Below are positions 41,401 through 52,420 of a DNA stretch of 64,000 nt, one piece after another (position 1 is the stretch's first letter; each line of letters begins with the position of its first letter). The DNA lies in assembly GCA_963930775.1 (NCBI GenBank), contig OZ005701.1, positions 1,550,001 through 1,614,000 of the forward strand. The letters run 5' to 3'. This DNA is from Cliona cf. orientalis (taxonomy: Eukaryota; Porifera; Demospongiae; Clionaida; Clionaidae). Made by a program: the position numbers and the translations under genes. The notes below the pieces were generated by a model, which was not told the DNA's origin, ran no database searches, and saw only the letters and a program-made list of their open reading frames with translations.

Positions 41401-42997
41401 TTACCTTGCAGGTTGAAGTAGAGGTTGATGCAGTGGATAAAGGTGGTAACTTCATTGGCTGGTTGTCTGTCGAAGGAAAGAGCCTATCGGTGATGCTGGT
41501 CGAGGAAGGACTGTGCAAAGTGCTTCCCCAGGCTGAGAGACTCACCTTTGGCAAGTCTCTTTTTGATGCTGAGGAGAAGGCAAGGGAAGCAAAGAAGAAC
41601 ATTTGGGAGGTGAGTTGAGGAGATTTTTTTTTTGGTACATGGATGTGGTTGGTAAAGGGTCGATAATGCAGCGTACGCATCATCTTAGAAAAGTATTAAC
41701 TAGCTATAGGCATGTAATTAGTTGCATTGTCTTGAGACTTGACCACCTCTCGCTTCCCTAGAACTACGTGGAGCCCTCTCCTACGGTAGAAGAAACCTCA
41801 GAGGAGCAGGATACAGAGACCACACCCACTACAGAGGAAGCCGGCCAGCCAGCCCCGCCCCCTGAGAGGAAGACAAACTACCAGACGGTTGTGGTGACAG
41901 AGATGGAGTCGTGCTGCCACTTTTGGGCACAGTTGGCAGATCAAGGTATGTTCATACATGTACATGTAGCCTTGGTTCTGTTAACTGCCCTACAATTCCC
42001 CAATTTATCCCAATTATTGAGAAGTGTTTCCAATATTGCATGATGCATGCATGCCTTTAGTGAGAGGAAATAGTGCCTCTAACTACTCTATTATGTATGT
42101 ACGAATCTACATTGGTAGGTAATGGTCGTCAAACGCATATGCACCGTTCAGATATGGTCGTCTGGTCACACGTGTTTCTGACGTCCTTTACCCATTTGCA
42201 GCTTGGTTTGAATACCCCTGTGTGTGTGTGTGTGTGTATCACTGTATGTGTGCAGGTCCAAAATTTGAATCGTTTATGGAGCAGCTTCGCAGCGACCTTA
42301 CGGCGAACCCTCCTCTGGTCGGTGCCTTCAAGCCTTCAAAGGGAGCTCTCTGCGTTGCTAAATTCTCAGATGGACTCTGGTAATTTTAATCATTAATTAA
42401 TTAATTAACTCTTTGAGGACAGGGTAGGGGGAGGAACAAGTTAGTGCAGTTTAGTAAAATCTAACCATTTCTACCATATACAAGTAGATCTTTGAGTATA
42501 GTCCTCTGACTCTGAATGTTAATATTTATTATGTCAGAAATCTTGTAGCTTCAGGTTTGTGTCTCCCAACTACCCTCATCAAAGAGTTAGTAGTTGCGTA
42601 GCTGGGATTTTGCTAGTACCATTCTTGCATGGTGTCTCGATTCATTGCTACTTTCACTATAAACACACAGTTAGGTGACTATAGCTACAGTACATGTATC
42701 ATTCTTGACCCATGTATATAGTAAAATCACTGACCCCTCTTATACTTTAGGTATCGAGCTAAGGTTGAGAGGGTGGACGGTGGAAATGTTCAAGTGCTCT
42801 ACATCGATTTTGGAAATGTAAGTACCGACTACATGTACGTATATATAGTCTAGCTAGGTCATCTTATCAATTATAAGTATTACTGTCCAGTACTGGTAAT
42901 AATAATTGTGTATTTATGTTATTTGTTTTTCACTTTCTGTTTAGCGGGAAACTGTACCTTCAACTGACGTCGCCACTCTGCCTGCTGGGTATAGTAG
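18569..42997 (+). CDS. SND1: SND1 / Tudor-SN, 21 exons, C-terminal end not found
   Basis: Exons: 18569-18658, 19077-19226, 19861-19938, 20101-20225, 21192-21270, 21898-21979, 22159-22250, 22661-22816, 23252-23358, 23519-23704, 24140-24251, 24435-24517, 39970-40153, 40522-40590, 40666-40738, 41017-41120, 41412-41609, 41762-41945, 42256-42379, 42751-42817, 42945-42997. All phases agree, giving about 798 codons. The product follows animal SND1: four staphylococcal-nuclease-like repeats (about residues 25-150, 180-310, 325-450, 505-655), then a Tudor domain ([19 protein letters not shown], about 740-795). Typical strings include [33 protein letters not shown] and LHSKK-like [17 protein letters not shown]1 is a cytoplasmic and nuclear RNA-binding protein linked to RISC, edited dsRNA decay and splicing. 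Intron 12 is about 15.4 kb and contains four minus-strand genes. About 125 C-terminal residues (fifth SN-like part) are expected beyond 42997 but are not recognisable up to 64000. Confidence 0.93.
18773..18825. repeat. Short hairpin of the TAGCCTCG family, copy 2
   Basis: Arms GTAGCCTCGTCC and GGGACGAGGCTAC face each other across about 25 bases in SND1 intron 1. Confidence 0.65.
18893..19018 (+). repeat. CT-rich tract in SND1 intron 1
   Basis: Long runs of TCCCTC/TCTC end about 60 bases before the exon at 19077. Confidence 0.7.
19986..20072 (+). repeat. (CT)n microsatellite in SND1 intron 3
   Basis: Almost pure CT dinucleotide repeat, ending about 28 bases before the acceptor of the exon at 20101. 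Confidence 0.9.
20403..20421. repeat. Poly-C run of 19 in SND1 intron 4
   Basis: Flanked on both sides by the sequence CATACAACTTCC, i.e. the run lies between two near-identical short repeats. Confidence 0.9.
21337..21547. mobile_element. TA-flanked mini-transposon with TACCGTATAGC ends (SND1 intron 5)
   Basis: Left end TACCGTATAGCTGGAAATAT, right end the complement of TACCGTATAGCCGGAAATAT; both continue into TTGGCGGG. Multiple internal copies of (A/C)CGCCAAA occur as sub-terminal repeats. No coding capacity. The TA ends fit Tc1/mariner-type mobilisation. Confidence 0.8.
21560..21725. mobile_element. Mini-transposon copy related to 23864-24032
   Basis: Shares more than 100 bases with the copy at 23864-24032 (AATAAAACGCATGATCTAAT versus AATAAAATGCATGATCTAAT; CATAGTGTATCTTAA; ATGACGACCTTTA). 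Its terminal inverted repeats are less complete, suggesting greater age. Confidence 0.7.
22050..22156 (+). repeat. CT-rich microsatellite in SND1 intron 6
   Basis: CT/CCCT repeats run up to the acceptor of the exon at 22159 and supply its polypyrimidine tract. Confidence 0.85.
22455..22643 (+). mobile_element. TA-flanked mini-transposon, TACCGTAGTGTCCCGGG family, best copy
   Basis: 189 bp with inverted ends TACCGTAGTGTCCCGGGCAA and the complement of TACCGTAGTGTCCCAGGTAA. TA flanks it on both sides. Related copies lie at 1655-1829 and about 61320-61462. The right end is only 17 bases from the 3' splice junction of SND1 exon 8, so it has replaced the usual branch-point/pyrimidine region. Confidence 0.85.
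23864..24032 (+). mobile_element. TA-flanked mini-transposon with TACCGTGTTTATGC ends (SND1 intron 10)
   Basis: Left end TACCGTGTTTATGCC, right end GCATAAACGTGGTA, its complement but for one or two bases. About 170 bp, non-coding. A second, older copy lies at 21560-21725. Confidence 0.75.
25115..28973 (-). CDS. Kinase-coiled coil-kelch fusion protein, paralogue A
   Basis: Three exons, 28973-27858, 26301-26138 and 25922-25115, join in phase to about 695 residues. Residues 8-275 are a protein kinase of tyrosine-kinase-like (TKL) type: glycine loop LGRGSYATV, lysine in CAGKKI, catalytic loop [14 protein letters not shown] in place of DFG ([10 protein letters not shown]) and activation-loop end FMPPDVM. 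A short helical segment follows (to about 370). The C-terminal 320 residues carry kelch repeats with the GG doublets (VAGGY, LGGYT, MGGW, VIGGW), predicting a beta-propeller. The two kinase exons of B and C end at the same place (TNRQ/TNKQ/SKKQ then GT donor), so the exon structure is shared. Here the coiled coil is about 150 residues shorter and the kelch part is split by an extra intron. The long intron 1 contains three repeat structures (26400-27385). Targets are unknown; the propeller probably binds partners. Confidence 0.85.
26400..26860. mobile_element. TA-flanked mini-transposon with TACCGTATTTTCTCG ends
   Basis: Left end TACCGTATTTTCTCGCTATT and right end the complement of TACCATATTTTCTCGTTATT. 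The interior is packed with copies of TGCGCTTAATAACGA and its complement. No coding capacity. Tc1/mariner-type TA insertion is inferred from the ends. It lies in intron 1 of paralogue A. Confidence 0.8.
27034..27306. mobile_element. Mini-transposon with ATCACTGCAAAAA ends
   Basis: Left end ATCACTGCAAAAACTGAAAG, then GTTGTTTTAAC. The right end is the complement of ATCACTGCAAAAAATGATTG, then GTTGTTTTAAC. About 35 bases of inverted repeat, 270 bp in total, no ORF of note. Confidence 0.75.
27308..27385. repeat. Perfect 78-bp palindrome
   Basis: Every base pairs with its mirror position: two 39-base arms with no spacer, centred on an AT run (TATATATATA). It abuts the mini-transposon at 27034-27306 in intron 1 of paralogue A. 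Transcripts of either strand would form a long hairpin. Confidence 0.9.
28974..29868. other. Spacer between paralogue A and the death-domain gene
   Basis: No exon or repeat family was recognised. It presumably contains the promoter of paralogue A and the 3' untranslated region of the neighbouring gene, both on the minus strand. Confidence 0.5.
29869..31990 (-). CDS. Death-domain and coiled-coil protein
   Basis: Five exons, 31990-31960, 31871-31560, 31476-30683, 30630-30591 and 30524-29869, have agreeing phases and encode about 610 residues. Exon 2 encodes a death-fold domain: KWERIALRL, then CQNVFNEWL, then TWSTVVQVL and LADELKYV, the helix pattern and conserved Trp of death domains. Exon 3 contains a further domain of about 260 residues with [28 protein letters not shown] and [16 protein letters not shown], followed by CGDYYL. 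I recall this kind of sequence next to death domains in sponge proteins, but cannot name it. Exon 5 is a long coiled coil (about 200 residues rich in Glu/Lys/Leu, for example [15 protein letters not shown]). It stands between two kinase-kelch genes on the same strand, which suggests related signalling. The exon 2 acceptor (GCTAG at 31872-31876) is chosen because it alone keeps the frame. Confidence 0.75.
31991..32863. other. Spacer between the death-domain gene and paralogue B
   Basis: AT-rich, with an AT dinucleotide run and poly-T near 32430-32460 and several ACATGTAC palindromes. No exon was recognised. Confidence 0.5.
32864..35764 (-). CDS. Kinase-coiled coil-kelch fusion protein, paralogue B
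   Basis: Two exons, 35764-34169 and 33772-32864, join in phase to about 834 residues. The start MADKISF is preferred over an in-frame ATG 24 bases upstream because paralogue C begins MADKMSF. Residues 15-290: TKL-type kinase with [29 protein letters not shown] ([10 protein letters not shown]), YMPPEVM; all catalytic residues are present apart from Phe to Leu in DFG, as in RIPK1. Residues about 310-520: heptad-rich coiled coil ([20 protein letters not shown] is typical). Residues about 535-830: five to six kelch repeats (VAVGGV, VVAGGN, VLGGY, AVGGW, VIGG). Exon 1, if its donor is ignored, reads on to a stop and would mislead a gene finder into splitting the protein. The gene lies wholly in SND1 intron 12, antisense to it. 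Confidence 0.88.
35765..36450. other. Spacer between paralogues B and C
   Basis: Contains the hairpin at 36231-36298 and AT-rich sequence with an imperfect ATTATTATTAT palindrome near 35840-35890. No exon was recognised. Confidence 0.5.
36231..36298. repeat. Short hairpin of the TAGCCTCG family, copy 3
   Basis: Arms GTAGCCTCGTCCCCAGGCCA and the near-complement ending GGATGAGGCTAC, with an inner inverted repeat CCACTCCCAC/GTGGGAGTGG. It resembles the start of the 61-bp repeat at 11186 (CTCGTGCCCAGCC), so the two may be related. Confidence 0.7.
36451..39071 (-). CDS. Kinase-coiled coil-kelch fusion protein, paralogue C
   Basis: Two exons, 39071-37467 and 37353-36451, join in phase to about 835 residues. 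Same order as paralogue B: TKL-type kinase ([43 protein letters not shown]), coiled coil (about residues 310-525) and a kelch propeller of about 300 residues (VAVGGV, VVAGGN, ALGGY, SVGGW, VIGG). Long stretches are identical to B in both the kinase ([28 protein letters not shown]) and kelch part ([18 protein letters not shown]), showing a recent duplication, while A is more distant. The intron is only 113 bases and contains a 16-base poly-G run (C on the coding strand). The exon 2 start could alternatively be nine bases further in, at the acceptor CATACAG. Confidence 0.88.
37422..37437. repeat. Poly-G run of 16 in the intron of paralogue C
   Basis: On the coding strand this is a C run close to the 3' splice site region of the 113-base intron. 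Confidence 0.9.
39072..39969. other. Upstream region of paralogue C and end of SND1 intron 12
   Basis: AT-rich, with loosely repeated ACACAACTCAAC motifs at about 39550-39610. A CA microsatellite forms the SND1 acceptor. No exon was recognised. Confidence 0.5.
40300..40454. mobile_element. Mini-transposon, CAGGGTTCTCCCC family, copy in SND1 intron 13
   Basis: Left end ACAGGATTCTCCCTAAAAGC, right end CTGGGGAGAACCCTGTAA. Related to the copies at 59314-59469 and 44171-44281. Ends differ by a few bases, so it is old. Confidence 0.55.
41165..41188. repeat. G-rich tract ending in 13 G (SND1 intron 16)
   Basis: GGGTGGTGGTGG followed by a G run; quadruplex-forming potential. Confidence 0.8.
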
Positions 42998-43023
42998 GTA
43001 AGAGATTACTCTGCTGTGATTCT

Positions 43024-43195
43024 ATTAGAGAGATAGAGAGAGGGATGGAGCTTGAGAAGGGGGTGGGAGAGAGTGGGAGAAAGAGGGATGGAGAGAGAGA
43101 CAGAGAGAGAGGGAGGGAGAGAGGGACAGTGAGAGAGAGAGGGAGAGAGGGAGAGGGAGGGAGAGAGGGAGAGAGAGGGAGGGAGAGTAACTGTA
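43024..43195. repeat. GA-rich microsatellite
   Basis: Interrupted GAGA/GGGA repeats on the plus strand. They create spurious long ORFs on both strands. Confidence 0.85.
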
Positions 43196-44170
43196 ACTGT
43201 GTGTATGTGTCTACATGTGCATACTTGCACATTCATGTATACGCAGTGTGTGTGAGGGAGAGAGGTGAAATTAACAAGTCTGCATATACTTTTACAATTG
43301 GATTGTTATTGCACAATCTAAACGTTTGAGTAAGATAGCAAGTGCGTGTTTACATTACCTGAAGGAAGTGTGACCGCTTACTCATCGCTTGGCAACTCTG
43401 AAAGTTTTGTTAAGCGTTGTAACACTACACGATTTTAACATCCTGGATTAGTTTTCAGCTTGTCGTCCACTTTGTTACAAACAGTATTTACATCATACCT
43501 ACCTACATACTGGCACCTGCATTAACGATTACATCATATGATGCAATATCTAAACTTGCTGACTAGTACGACAGTAGTATAATAATAGTATTCAGTGCAG
43601 CACTTCGACCAGGTGCTGCAGCAGGTAATATACCAAGGGATGTGGTTGGTGTGACGTTGTTTAATCTCCCTGGAACGCAAAGAAGTACCGTACTTTCAAC
43701 TACGTATCATCTTGCATGTTTCGTAGTTCAGCTGTACGTATGTGTGCATATTATTATATGAGAAGGGGAAAAAGTATTATTTATTTTTTGGTATTTTGCT
43801 TGATAGCAAGGTAAGTGTGATTTTGCTTTGATGGGGATGCTCGTGTTGCAAAACTGGGTATCACTGCTGGGGAGGGATTGCGTCCAAAATGCCGAATGTT
43901 TACGATAATGTCAAACTGTGTTGTGATAACACCCTACAAAATAATCACTTTATACTTTAGTCGAGTAAAAGGATTAATTTTCACGATTAGTATTTTTTGG
44001 GGAGTTATTGCAAACTGTATAAAATCTACCTTACAATTGTAATATGAGCAGTCCCTTATAAGGAAACACTGCTGTTAACGCTATTTGAAATTCTTGGGTT
44101 TATTTAATGTAAGAGATTCCATTGCATTCTTGAAATTTAAAGTATATCGTTTCAATGGATTACGGTGAAG

Positions 44171-44281
44171 CAGGGTTCTCTCCAAGGAAAATAATTAAGG
44201 CAGAGCGGGTGGGCATGGTCTGGGTGGAGTTTGTGATGACATTAATCATTTTGCTGAAAGGGCCTGGAGAGAACACTGTAA
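44171..44281 (-). mobile_element. Mini-transposon, CAGGGTTCTCCCC family, short copy
   Basis: Starts CAGGGTTCTCTCC and ends GGAGAGAACACTGTA; the interior contains GGCAGAGCGGGTGGGCATGG and GCTGAAAGGGCC, matching the copy at 59314-59469 in reverse orientation. Confidence 0.7.
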
Positions 44282-45715
44282 AGGCAAGGAAGATCGTTTT
44301 ATGGTAGCTTACTTAAGCTTCCTCCAACCGTAAATTATTCTGATATCCACGGATCCAGAGGTGGTTTAATCCTAAAAATTTAATAATAATAATAATAATG
44401 TTCTCTGGCTGACATTATATTAATAGTGAGTAGCAGGGGAGGGGGAGAGCAAAGGGCTATGTATATCAGTTGTCAAGAGGTTTCTATCTGTTGTCAGTCC
44501 GGAGGAGGGAATTCGAAGGAAATTAGAAATAGCTAGCTACGTATAGTTCCAACATTCTCTGCCATTTTTGGGAAAGAGACATCAAGGAGAAGTGTTAGTG
44601 GATATTTCCTGATGTTCTAAGGCGACCGGCGGATTTGCGTAGTCAATAATCACCTGTCGGTGGCCTTTGTTGTTCAGAGAGTTGGGAGACGTAAGCTAGG
44701 CTAGTGCCAAGGATGTTTCCAGGTATTTCAGAGGATGTAAGCAAGGAAATTTAACTACGCAGGCAAGAAGGAAGAATGTATGAATTTGCGCAGTAAAGGG
44801 TTTATGTTTGGTGTCTTAAGGGTGAGGGAAGATTAGCTAGTGCTGTGGATGCTTCCAGATATTAAGTGTGGATCTAGGTGAGGAAATTAAAATAACAATC
44901 CTGTATGTTAATTAACTTAGATTGGGAGGAAGCCAGTGTTATCAAAGGGTGGCCTTTCTTTTAACTCCCTCGAGGGTGGAGGGCACGGCGGTTCTGGAAA
45001 CGGACGGATTGTTTCCTTTGTTGAGGGAAAATATTTACTAAGACTCTCTTGTTGTTTCCAACCTCAGGGGCTGGTTTTGGTGGCTTCCAAGCCACATGTA
45101 CATGTATACATACATGCAAACAAAAAGTCTGATGCATTATAATACTCTTTGATATATCGATGCATTTACATGTATACACATACAATGTGCTACGTAGCTA
45201 TGCACTTGCATATACCAAATATCTTCGTAATTATAATATATTATAGTCCTATATATAGATGCTAGTGTCTTTACTTGAGGGTTTTGACTGAGTGATTGGC
45301 TGGGAGAGGACCAGGGATTGCCCCTGCCTCCTCCCCCCAGAATGAAAAAATGCCAACTAATAATATTTGCTGATGTATATATTATTACATGTGGTGTCAC
45401 AGTCGTGATCAGAATTAAGCCATCAGAAATAGCCCCAGGGGGTTGTAAATTCAAAATTTACTTCAGACTTGCGTAATTATAACTCCATCTGTGCTGTGTG
45501 AAACACCATTCTAGCTTTACTCTAGTGATCTCTAAGAGAGATACTGTTACTGAAGCATGGCTATAAGACTGTAAGGGTTTTTTCTTGGGGCAAATTAGTA
45601 TTCTTTGTGTAAGCTACAATACTTCTTGCATGCTCTTGTGGTTAATATAATATGGTACTCAGCAGTAGTGTAGAAGGGACAGATATGTCACAGTAGTGGC
45701 ATTTTTGTGTGCAGC

Positions 45716-46235
45716 GGTGTATGTACGTGCATCCCTTCAGTCCAGACACACCACGGTTCACTGATCTTGCAGAATCGGGCTTTTGTTTGGTGAAGGGGGA
45801 AGTATATTATCAGATCTTTTATTAATTTGTGTCTCTGCGGTTAACTAATTATATATACGTACGTGGGTGGTGCTTCATACATGTACAGGCAACACATATA
45901 TTATTATATATACTATACGTACAGAGATGGTACACGTACATACATATATAGCTTAAGCTGGTACCACGTACATAGTGTAGGAGGAACAGTTATATGATTA
46001 ATAATTCCTATAATAAGAGTGTACTGACGTTTTATATATATAGCAGACATATGATTCTTGTGCATGTGTGGCCGTAGCTATGTATATGTAAGTACATATA
46101 TATGCATGTATATATGTGCATCCCTGCAGTTCAGTTATGCCTGGTACGTACACTAACCTTGCAGAATCGGGCTTTTGTTTGTTTGAAGGGAAATACTTTA
46201 TCGGGTCTTAATTCATGTTCCTGTGGTTATGTAGC
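45716..46235. repeat. Diverged direct duplication, offset about 400 bases
   Basis: GCATCCCTTCAGTCCAGACA...TTGCAGAATCGGGCTTTTGT at 45729 onward recurs at 46119 onward as GCATCCCTGCAGTTCAGTTA...TTGCAGAATCGGGCTTTTGT. About 100 bases of each copy can be matched by eye. Confidence 0.65.
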
Positions 46236-49128
46236 TGCCAACAGGTGTTCTTCGTAATAATATCATTTATGTACATACGTACGTATGCATATGTATGTAG
46301 TTTTCTTCTTTGAGCTTCCTGAGTTGCTCAGCTGTTAGTTCATCGGTCTTGCTAAACTGGTTTTCTGGTTTTTTCCGAAGCGATACGATATGCTTGTGAC
46401 TTTAGCTAATCTCTTTTGATGGAAAGGTCATATTTACTACTGGCTGCATTCCATTAGCTGGGCTTGCATTTCTGCTACCCTCTTTTGCCAACCTCAAACT
46501 ATCCTTTGCTGAAGGAAAAAGTAATAATACTGCTCATACACATACAGTATATAATATTATTATACTGCAGTAATATTAAAATTTTTGTGTTAAGTGTATA
46601 TTATATTAGCTAATTGCATTGTGTTCTATACGTATCTGGAAGTCATGCGTGCTTTGTCCCCTGATGAAGCTGGCCACCATGTGGGACTTTTGTTTCTATA
46701 TATATCAGACAATTTCCAGAAAATTTTCTTCCTTCTTTGGATGAATTAAATCATGCTTAATCTGCATGCAGCTGTTTCTCACATGTGCGTATATCAAATT
46801 TTACTAAATACATGCGTACATGCATGTGCATGCATGTGGTCTTTCATTTTTTCCCGGAAGCATTTGGTCCTGTGTCTGACCATGTGGTCCCTTTCGCGTG
46901 GTTTCCCCGGCGTTTCCAGACTGCACCATGTGACAATAAGTTAATTAATAAATGCATGGTTGGATGGCAGTCAATCATGACTGTGCATAAATGAATAATA
47001 TACGTACGTAGTAAAAATTACAAAATTTAATAGCGGATGTTTGGTCACACCTGGGCATGGTATGCTGTGATATGATGAAACCCCCTTCTCTCCCTCCCTC
47101 CCTCCCACCACTTGCTCATGCACACATTAATTGTTTTGTCGCTAGTATAATAATTATAATTATTATTATAGGGCATCCTAGTACTGAAGGTATGTGCTAT
47201 GTTAGACACACATAGTGCATGCATGCGATATTGAGTGCTTCGTAAAAAAAGTGCTTAAGTTGCTACGTACGACATTGTATGTGTTGAGAATAGAATGTTA
47301 GTGCATGCATATACGTAGTTGAGACTAGGCTTTGTTTTTGTGCGGTGGAAGAGAAGTGCCCACTCTTCCTGTGATTAACTGACTGGTTTACCAACACAAG
47401 TGCCAATCTGGACAGCAAACACACCCTCAGGCTATAGCTACGTAGGTATCTGGCTGGGCTGGCTTGTTTTGCTTCGATTGCTGCTGCATGCATGGGTATA
47501 ACAATCAGTAATAATTTTATTGATAGCTGGTGCAATGGATTTCCCCATGGAGTATGTGTATATATCTATACCCTTGGGTTGTTTTTAAATTAGTCTTCAT
47601 ACGTAGGATGTACGTGCATGTGCACAATGCCTTTTATGTGTGAGATTGGTGAAACATAAAAAGCCATTGATGTGGTCTCAGACTCCACCCTCTAGAATGT
47701 GTGAGTGTTTATATACCCCCCCCCCATCAGTACCTGGGATTATCCCCTTTTCCTGTAATTAAGTGGCTATACTTGGCTAATTATAGACACCTGAAGCATA
47801 ACACATGACTTGGTATTGATGTTTAGCCAATAGCTCAAAATTTGATGTTGCTATACATCTTTGAATTCACCCAAACTTTTCCTTCCCAGGGACACTACCT
47901 CTTCCTGTGGTTAAGTAACTATTAATAAACGCAGGTGTGAAATAAAGGCAGTAGTGATTGTCTTCCTCTGTTATTAATTCTCTCGTGAATGCATGAATGC
48001 AAAGATGTATACTCTCTGTCTCTGTCTCTCTCCCCTTCCCTCTCTACCTCTCTCTACCAAATAATTATTAAAAAAGTGGGGAATCCCGGTGTTGCCCATG
48101 GCAACCTAGCGGATCGTGTATCTTTGAGGTTTGTAACTTGATATCACCAAAGAAATGCAAATATTTATAATTTTTGTCCCACGATCTCTCTACCTCGTTA
48201 AGATTTACGAAAAAATATAATCTTGAAGAACCAGGTGTCCACGCACCAGTTACGTACTTACCCCGTGCATGCAGACATTATTATTCGTGACAAGCTGTCA
48301 TCGTTACTGCTCCCAGGATCTTATACGTTGTTACATAATTAGCATTTACAACATGCATAGTGTAACCTTAATTAGTAGCTACGTAGGACACAGAGAAATT
48401 ATTTTTTAAGAGCCTTGCCAGTTTGTACTGGCTTAAGTGTAGTGTAGGTATCTATCTGCCTTGGAACTTCACAAATGAGTATATGATTGTCCTTTCTAGA
48501 CAGTTCTAAGAAAACTGATTTATGAAACAATATACCACTTCTGCTTAACTATATAATAAATTTTTATTGGTTATTGCAATAATGTCCTAATTGATATTTT
48601 CTAGGAAATTCAATCTTCAAAATGTACTACGTTGTGCTTGTGTAATTAAGAAATATGGAAATATTAAATTTCCATCGATATCCATCCTCCTACCCATCCC
48701 CCTCCCCCACTTAACAAGATTCTAGGAAGATAAGCCGCATCACTTCCACTCTGCTATGTAGCTACTACCTACCGTATGTCATACATAGCTTAATTGTGCA
48801 ACCTTTGAGTCTCTAATCTCAAAACAAGATCTGTATCTTAGCGGATGGAAGAGTAATTATCCACCATCCACCCACCCCCTTCCTCCCTCCCCCCACCCTT
48901 CCCTGGCAACTTCTAGGAAAGTACATACGTATGTGGATCTATGAAGCATCAGCATTAACATTTCCATGCACATACAATATACATACTTAGTATTATACTT
49001 GCATGGGTAGCCTCCTTTCAACTCCTCTGCCTTAAGCTTCCTTAACAAGCATGCATGGGTCCACTAGAAAAATTGATTTTTTAATAACCACAATATTACT
49101 TTATGAGCTGGGCGTGCACATGTACATA

Positions 49129-49168
49129 TACATGTACATACATACATACATACATACATACATACATC
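49129..49168. repeat. (CATA)n microsatellite
   Basis: About ten copies of CATA in a wider region (49100-49480) rich in ACATGTAC palindromes. Confidence 0.85.
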
Positions 49169-52100
49169 ACATATGTACTGTGTGCATACATTGTGTATAT
49201 ATGTATATATGTACTAGTTAATAGACGTGCGCTTGTGTGTATTTGTGTGGGGGGACAGTTTCCCACGGGCTTGTCCGTGTGGGTTGAGGGATCGAGACAT
49301 GTAGCATCGCTGGGAGTGCCTGCTGTCCGCTATATACATACATGTACATGTACATACATGTACGGATGTATGAGCATATATTCACATGCATACATACATG
49401 TTGCTGCATGTATAATTATACATCACTCATGTACAATACAGAGTTCATTTAATAATAATATTATACATACATGTACATGAACGTAATATTTATATCCCTA
49501 CTCATGCTCCATTGTTATGCTTGCTGTACGGATTCTGATTTGATTACTTCTCAGGGTGTTCTCGTGTGCACACTACGTACGTAGCAGTCAGCTCTTTGTT
49601 ATAAATTTTGTTATGGTGATGGCCAGTTGTGGTTTATTGATTGTGGGCTGGCGTTGTTGGTATAGTAACCCCCATGAAACGATTGTTAACGCTAAGTTAT
49701 GGGATCGTTCGTGTTACACCGAGACCACATATGGGGAAACAAGTCCACCCGCAGGGGCTAATCTCGACTAAACACCTGGACAGATGTCTGCATGCGTACG
49801 TGTGTACATGGATGTGAGCTAGCTGTGGTTAGATGCAAATACGTAATAATTAGTACAGACTCTATGATATAATGCTTTGACTTAAATTGTGTACGGAGGG
49901 AAGCGCATGGTGGTGGTGGTGTTTCTCTCGGCAAATATGGCTAATCGTTGATGGCCCGACAAGCTAAGGCAGTGCTTGTGTGTACGTGTTCACTGATCCA
50001 GGAACGGGATCGGTGATGTAATGTAATGTTGTAACCATTGCATGTTCTAATTTGTTTAATTAGAGTTCTTATTACAAATATGTAACTGGTATAGCTTTGT
50101 GGACAGTGGTAGTGCTCATAATATGATGTAATATTTGCTATTTGAACCAATTCCATTGGTAGAGGATTGCAGTAATTATTTACATATTGAACTGTAGACT
50201 ACGAAGTTTGTTAATATTATGTACAGCGTGTGCGATATGGCATGCATGTATGTTTCCTGAAATTTACAACCTCTAGACATGTGTCTGAAGAGATCACATG
50301 ATACTTGTACTTCATACATATGGCGTTTGAAGTTAAAAGAGAATTATATCCTACAATGTATCATCAATGCAATTACTTATCTGTCTGTCTGTCTGGTGTT
50401 GCTGTCGCAGTCCATGGGAAAGGCACACTGCAATTGGCACCTCATGGCGCGGCCATGCTGTAAAAATATTCAGTAGATAAAATCAGAGAGTTGGGAAAAG
50501 ATGTGGTCAGATTTTTGTGTTGATCAATGCATAAGAATCCTCGGTGACAGACTAATAGACGGAAGGCAAACTTTAATTAAAAATAAAAAAATTAGTTATT
50601 TATTATTAAAGAATATTATAGTATTGTATTGCTGACTGTCGTTATAATACTTGTGGTTTCAATTTCCCTGACAGTTCCTTCCAATCCACAAATATTAAAT
50701 TTTATTTGAAAAGGGATCAGAATATTAGCATGCATTCATAATACCATCACTATCCTTAATTTTATATATAGTTGCCTAATAATAGTCGGAGTCTGATGCA
50801 TAATATGGTCTTTTTGATGTTCTTTCAGCTTCCGTCATGGTTCCTTCCAACGAATTTACTTGAAAGCTGGAGATTAATTGGAATCACAAATATTAAATTT
50901 TCTTGAAAGGAAATTAATTGGAACGTTGAGTGCATATATAGCACAGACCCAAACCCATTATCGCTGTAGTATGTAGCTCCCAGCATAAAAATTCATATTA
51001 GTCTAGCTAGTCAATATTATGATTTACTGAGTTCGGATTAAAGGATGTTTTCATCACATACTGGACAGCTGGATAGTGCCAGTACTGGCACATGTACACA
51101 TGTACACGTGGTACTTGATTCGATTTTCATTAATGTAAAGATTGTCCATGTCATAATCATATTGTACACTGGATATAGATCTTTAATTTCGTGGTTTAAT
51201 TATTGGTGAAATTTTCAAACGTTACCAAATTTTAAATTGCCAGTTTTAAACTGCATGATATGCCTAGCTATATATGACACCATGCCAATTTATCACTAAC
51301 TATGAATCTGGCTACCAATACCAAATGAGGGTCACTTGGCAATATATGAGTCACCAAATTTTATGCTTGTCAAAATTACCCACTATAGTATGGTTTTCTA
51401 AAAAATACAATTATTAAAAAAAAATCTCCCTAATATTAAATTTTGGCGTACAACTTGCCAACGCTTTGACCAGATGCTGTAGTCACGTATGCACCACCAT
51501 CAAACATTAGGGAAAGTTTTTAAGAAAATATGACATCGATGCATACAATCTATACCTACCTACATATGTACATACATACCTCGACATACGTACATACCAT
51601 GTACATACATTGATGTAAGTAATTGCAATCAGGCCAATATTCCATGCTTGCATATCCGTGGTTACATGATTATACTGCCGACTGATGTTGAGATTACGTA
51701 ATGGATAATAACACTCCTGCAGCTGCAGGCACATGGTTGTAGTGGTCATGGCCGGATCACTCCAGCCACTTCCTTCAAGTGAGAAATTAAACACGTTGGT
51801 AATGATGATCTTCTATTCTGCATTCACCTTAGTTTGGCTTCTATATAGCTACTTACTTGCGTATGTGAGAAAGTTATGTTTTGATCTCGGATGAGTGTTG
51901 GATGAAAAAAAAATGCTTTATTGGCGAATTAAGATCCTATTCCGTGCACATGTGGTGACCGCCATTGCAAACTCTGTGCCATAAAAGTGTAATTATGGAG
52001 CGAAGGGAGAAAAATGCAAAGGTCAGGTGTGTCCAATTCAAGGGGTCGATTGTCCCCTAATGACATCGTAATCGACCAAATCCACCTCCCACACGAATGC

Positions 52101-52420
52101 AAACACTCACATACACTCACACAAACGCACACGTACGCACACGCACACAAGTACGTGACCATTAAAACGTGTTTACCCGCAGACTTGTCGTCTGTTTAAA
52201 TTAAAGAAATCACTCAAGTCCTAACAGAGTCCTCATACCACATGTACATACATGTAATTATTATATGGATGCACTGGGTGCGTTCCTATTAGTAGAGAGG
52301 TAAATTAAGACCAATTCTGGCCTTTGAGGCAATTAGCTGTCTATATGATGTCGCAAGTGGTGGGAAGATCGCAGGCTAATTGACACTGAGAGCATCCTAA
52401 ATTCCCAATTACCTCAGAGA

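Noticed and set aside
42960-43236. Open frames on both strands over the GA-rich microsatellite
   Set aside because: They translate to Ser/Pro/Leu or Arg/Glu/Gly repeats caused by the simple repeat.
49129-49168. Regular short repeats as a CRISPR array
   Set aside because: The repeats are contiguous CATA units without spacers.
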